In this document: piece after piece, positions 5,972 to 7,570 of the stretch
Position numbering within the stretch: position 1 is the stretch's first letter
Layout of the letters: every line of letters starts with the position of its first letter
Assembly: GCA_026014905.1 (NCBI GenBank)
Contig: JAOZHK010000082.1
Location: forward strand, 1 to 7,570
Length of the DNA: 7,570 nucleotides
Direction of reading: 5' to 3'
DNA from: Candidatus Bathyarchaeota archaeon
GTDB taxonomy: Archaea > Thermoproteota > Bathyarchaeia > RBG-16-48-13 > GCA-020355125
Notes under the pieces: generated by a model
What the model was told of the DNA's origin: nothing
The model's database searches: none
The model's input: the letters and a program-made list of their open reading frames with translations, nothing else
Made by a program: the position numbers and the translations under genes

Positions 5972-5983
5972 GTCGTTGACAAC
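5972..5983. promoter_or_regulatory. Second copy of the operator-like dyad, over the recT -35
   Basis: GTCGTTGACAAC shares 10 of 12 bases with GTAGTTGACGAC at 3668-3679, in the same position relative to its -35 box (starting four bases upstream of it). An overlapping perfect inverted repeat, GACAA-C-TTGTC (5978-5988), extends into the spacer. Together they make a credible repressor site controlling recT. Confidence 0.4.
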
Positions 5984-6004
5984 TTGTCTTTGTCGTAATA
6001 ATAT
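5976..6004 (+). promoter_or_regulatory. Promoter for recT and downstream early genes
   Basis: A consensus -35 TTGACA (5976-5981) is followed after 17 bases by TAATAT (5999-6004). Initiation near 6011 would leave a short leader with the AAGGAG site of recT. The box lies in the gap between two co-directed genes, so recT can be made separately from the exonuclease. Confidence 0.65.
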
Positions 6005-6029
6005 GAACCTAAAAAAGGAGAAGTAAAAT

Positions 6030-6836
6030 ATGGTTAGCAAGGAAATACAAAAAACAAATACGAGCGATTTAAAGAAGTCGCTAAAGGAGGAGCCAAAGAA
6101 AAGTGGTTTTGTAGATCTACTTAAATCTATGGAACATGAGATAAGGAAGGCTTTGCCGAAACACATTACAGTAGAGCGTATGATGCGTATTGCCCAAACG
6201 GCATACTCTCGTAATCCAAAGCTTGCAGAATGTGATCCTAGAACGATTATCGCCGGCGTTGTTCAGGCATCCCAGATGGGATTAGAGATCGATACCCCAT
6301 TAGGTCACTCGTACCTTATCCCGTTTAAGAATAATAAGACAGGTAAGATGGAAGCCCAGTTTCAAACGGGTTATAGAGGTGAACTTTCGTTAGCTTATAG
6401 AACAAGGGAGTACAAAGTTATTGGGGCGTATTCTGTCTACAAAAACGATGAGTTCCATTACGAGCTTGGACTTGAGCAACGACTAAAGCACATACCTGCA
6501 AAAGCGCCTGAAGGAGAGCCTATATTCTATTACGCAATATACAAAACCATCTCTGGAGGTGAAGGTTTTGAGGTAATGAGTCGTGAACAAGTAACAAAGC
6601 ATGCTAACCAATATAGTATGGCCTTTCAAAAGGGCTGGTCATCGCCGTGGAAGTCTGATTTTGATGCAATGGCAAAGAAGACTGTTTTAAAAAGACTACT
6701 GTCTTATGCGCCTAAATCAATTGAATACGAGAAAGTGTTCTCACAAGATGGTAGTATTAAGAGGGAAATCGCTGAAGACATGACAACTGTAAAAAGCGAA
6801 ATTGATTGGGATTCATTGCAAATGGCAGATGAATAG
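6030..6836 (+). CDS. recT: RecT-family single-strand annealing protein
   Basis: This 268-aa protein is predicted to coat single-stranded DNA and pair complementary strands, acting with the upstream YqaJ exonuclease in phage recombination and possibly replication-linked repair. The length is close to that of E. coli Rac RecT (269 aa). After a basic, variable N-terminus (1-35) comes the RecT core: ALPKHITVERMMRIAQTAYS (41-60), N-P-K-L then CDPRTIIAGVVQASQMGLEID (68-88), and the signature P-L-G-H-S-Y-L-I-P-F (90-99). Then follow QFQTGYRGELSLAYR (110-124), a helix SREQVTKHANQYS (184-196) and the conserved W-x-S-D-F-D-A-M-A-K-K-T-V-L-K-R-L (207-223). The acidic C-terminus (about 245-268) is typical of the family, where it may contact host SSB or nuclease. 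AAGGAG (6015-6020) lies nine bases before the ATG. A dedicated promoter with an operator-like dyad precedes it. Confidence 0.95.
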   Translation: MVSKEIQKTNTSDLKKSLKEEPKKSGFVDLLKSMEHEIRKALPKHITVERMMRIAQTAYSRNPKLAECDPRTIIAGVVQASQMGLEIDTPLGHSYLIPFKNNKTGKMEAQFQTGYRGELSLAYRTREYKVIGAYSVYKNDEFHYELGLEQRLKHIPAKAPEGEPIFYYAIYKTISGGEGFEVMSREQVTKHANQYSMAFQKGWSSPWKSDFDAMAKKTVLKRLLSYAPKSIEYEKVFSQDGSIKREIAEDMTTVKSEIDWDSLQMADE

Positions 6837-6859
6837 ATAGTAAGGAATAAGCAAGGATT

Positions 6860-6970
6860 ATGGACACTCAGGTTTTTGATTACACAGAAGCTGAAATCAA
6901 GGATAATACACACAGAATTGAAATTACCTTCGACGATGTTGTAGTCACCTATAAATTTAGCTATAACTAA
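6860..6970 (+). CDS. Very small ORF after recT, unknown function
   Basis: A 36-codon frame (MDTQVFDYTE to VTYKFSYN) fills most of the gap between recT and the zinc-ribbon gene. The product is acidic, with a beta-like pattern (IEITFDDVVVTYKFSY, 20-35) resembling a small beta hairpin. Evidence for a real gene is that the packing of this region otherwise leaves no gaps, and that the sequence composition is coding-like. Against it, the ribosome binding site is poor: AAGGA ends only two bases before the ATG, and a second AAGGA at 6842-6846 is 13 bases away. No other start is possible, because a TAA lies in frame at 6848-6850. It could be a translated small protein or a chance frame. Confidence 0.5.
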   Translation: MDTQVFDYTEAEIKDNTHRIEITFDDVVVTYKFSYN

Positions 6971-6975
6971 TTAGA

Positions 6976-6984
6976 TGATAGAAT
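6976..6984 (+). promoter_or_regulatory. Possible extended -10 promoter directly before the zinc-ribbon gene
   Basis: TGATAGAAT (TGN plus TAGAAT at 6979-6984) lies five bases before the ATG at 6990. The -35 is weak (TTTAGC, 6956-6961, 17-base spacer). If used, transcription would start at or next to the start codon, as for the two clearer leaderless candidates in the window. This is the weakest of the three. Confidence 0.3.
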
Positions 6985-6989
6985 GAAGG

Positions 6990-7196
6990 ATGACAGATAT
7001 AAACTTCTATCATCGAAAAAAACCTGAGTGCTGCAACGAGTTTTCTTCTTATGAATGGAATGGAAGATATGTTGTCTGCACTATATGCAATAGAGTCAAT
7101 AAGAGACGAACAGCAGTGTATAAGATAAAGAGAAAGATGTTCTTCATACTGCTATTAACTGTAATTGGCTACATAATTATAGTCGCAGCAATATAG
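6990..7196 (+). CDS. Small zinc-ribbon-like protein with a C-terminal membrane segment
   Basis: This 68-aa protein has a polar N-terminal half with cysteines at 14, 15, 30 and 33 (P-E-C-C, then C-T-I-C), the spacing of a small zinc ribbon, and a basic stretch (NRVNKRRTAVYKIKRK, 34-49). A hydrophobic segment, MFFILLLTVIGYIIIVAAI (50-68), ends the protein. The basic stretch before it predicts a tail-anchored protein with the cysteine domain in the cytoplasm. An early phage protein of this design could tether a partner to the membrane or alter host envelope function, for example superinfection exclusion; none of this is shown. An in-frame TGA at 6984-6986 excludes an earlier start. The AAGGA next to the ATG is too close for a normal ribosome binding site, and a -10-like box lies five bases upstream. 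Confidence 0.7.
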   Translation: MTDINFYHRKKPECCNEFSSYEWNGRYVVCTICNRVNKRRTAVYKIKRKMFFILLLTVIGYIIIVAAI

Positions 7197-7216
7197 CCCC
7201 CTCAAATTTTAAATTA

Positions 7217-7245
7217 TTGTATATCTTTGTAAACTGATGTATAAT
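7217..7245 (+). promoter_or_regulatory. Promoter for the excisionase-like gene, -10 box six bases from the ATG
   Basis: TTGTAT (7217-7222) and a perfect TATAAT (7240-7245) are separated by 17 bases. The start codon ATG at 7252 follows the -10 by exactly six bases (AAGATC). Initiation about seven bases after the -10 would be on the A of the ATG. No ribosome binding site is present. The geometry is the same as in the appendage promoter at 3615. Confidence 0.6.
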
Positions 7246-7251
7246 AAGATC

Positions 7252-7455
7252 ATGCAATTAATCAATGATAAAGAGCTATTTACAGTTAACGAGTTAGCAA
7301 AGTGGGCCGGAGTTACAAGGGCCACTATATACAATTGGATGAACAAAGGTTTGCCAGCAAGAATAAATATGCCAGGCATAACAAGATTTGATTTTAAGGA
7401 AGTTAACCGTTGGTTTGATGAGAATAACGTAGGGATCAAGCTGAAAGGTGAGTAA
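7252..7455 (+). CDS. Excisionase-like helix-turn-helix DNA-binding protein
   Basis: This 67-aa protein is a single small helix-turn-helix domain of the MerR/excisionase-like type (HTH_17 family). The motif F-T-V-N-E-L-A-K-W-A-G-V-T-R-A-T-I-Y-N-W (10-29) gives the two helices. It is followed by a basic wing (NKGLPARINMPGITRFDF, 31-48) and a closing helix EVNRWFDE (50-57). Such proteins bend or mark DNA in excision, transcription control or replication. With no integrase in view and a replication gene directly after it, a role in early transcription or origin function is at least as likely as excision. An ATG at 7237 would add five residues, but it lies upstream of the TATAAT box and has no ribosome binding site, so the ATG at 7252 is preferred. 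The stop is one base before the next start. Confidence 0.82.
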   Translation: MQLINDKELFTVNELAKWAGVTRATIYNWMNKGLPARINMPGITRFDFKEVNRWFDENNVGIKLKGE

Positions 7456-7456
7456 A

Positions 7457-7570
7457 ATGAATGAAAAAGGGTGGTTTAAATTACACAGAGCTATTAAGGA
7501 CTCTTCTTTATATGAAAATAAGAACGCATTGTTTTTATTCTTCCATATACTGATACTAGCAAACTATAAG
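7457..7570 (+). CDS. Start of a DnaD-like phage replication protein, cut by the window end
   Basis: Only the first 38 residues are visible, beginning MNEKGWFKLHRAIKDSSLYEN and continuing with a hydrophobic helix ending LILANYK. The GW-[FI]-KLHR opening, then a short segment and an L-F-H-I-L-I-L-A-N-x-K helix, is typical of the N-terminal winged-helix domain of phage replisome organiser proteins (DnaD-like initiators), which bind the phage origin and help load the helicase. AAAGG (7444-7448) lies eight bases before the ATG, within the end of the preceding gene. The rest of the protein, including any DnaD C-terminal domain, is outside the window, so the family call rests on this short segment. 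Confidence 0.7.
   Translation, partial: MNEKGWFKLHRAIKDSSLYENKNALFLFFHILILANYK

Noticed and set aside
5864..6166. A 100-codon minus-strand frame with many hydrophobic residues that looks like a membrane protein
   Set aside because: It is antisense to the Cys/His gene, the recT promoter and the recT start. The hydrophobicity comes from reading the complement of Lys/Glu-rich codons.
7237..7251. Earlier ATG at 7237 as the start of the excisionase-like gene
   Set aside because: It lies upstream of the TATAAT box, so it would not be in a transcript from that promoter, and it has no ribosome binding site. The ATG at 7252 gives a protein that fits the family's usual N-terminus.
1..7570. CRISPR array, tRNA or rRNA genes, insertion sequences, toxin-antitoxin pair or defence system
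   Set aside because: No regularly spaced direct repeats, tRNA-like folds, transposase motifs or known defence domains were seen. The two small helix-turn-helix genes have no toxin-like partner.

Overview
The window looks like part of a tailed-phage genome or prophage. It is AT-rich, almost fully coding, and uses TAA, TAG and TGA as stops (standard bacterial code). The host cannot be named. Several genes have AAGGAG-type ribosome binding sites and there are sigma70-type promoters. Together with a RecT/YqaJ recombination pair and a DnaD-like replication protein start, these would fit a low-GC Gram-positive host, but this is only a lean. No integrase, terminase, portal or capsid gene is present, so temperate lifestyle is unproven.

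Left part (about 1-3608, minus strand): a compact operon of five genes read right to left. They encode a 157-aa appendage protein, a 232-aa beta-rich protein, a 90-aa protein of short repeats, a 633-aa two-module adhesin-like protein and an 81-aa unknown protein. Spacings are very short or overlapping (the 4-base ATGA overlap is one case), and only the 232-aa gene has a clear ribosome binding site. The set is best read as a tail appendage or host-recognition module.

Centre (3609-3733): a divergent control region. A minus-strand promoter drives the appendage operon, and its -10 box sits six bases before the ATG. A good plus-strand promoter (TTGACG, 17 bases, extended -10 TGCTATTCT) drives the early genes. 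The first early gene is an 80-aa Cro/XRE-like DNA-binding protein that starts at a TTG codon.

Right part (3734-7570, plus strand): the early region. After the regulator comes a hairpin whose U tract lies on the minus strand. Two unknown genes follow, then a YqaJ/lambda-type exonuclease, a small Cys/His protein, and a RecT annealing protein with its own promoter. Exonuclease plus annealing protein form a two-component recombination system: the nuclease makes single-stranded DNA and RecT pairs it. Next come a 36-aa ORF, a zinc-ribbon plus membrane-segment protein, an excisionase-like helix-turn-helix protein, and the start of a replication initiator that runs off the end.

The two most interesting signals are regulatory. 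First, the regulator promoter and the recT promoter share a 12-base dyad, GTNGTTGACRAC, over their -35 boxes, suggesting a common operator. Second, two genes on opposite strands have TATAAT exactly six bases before their ATG and no ribosome binding site, which predicts leaderless transcripts; a third gene may follow the same pattern.
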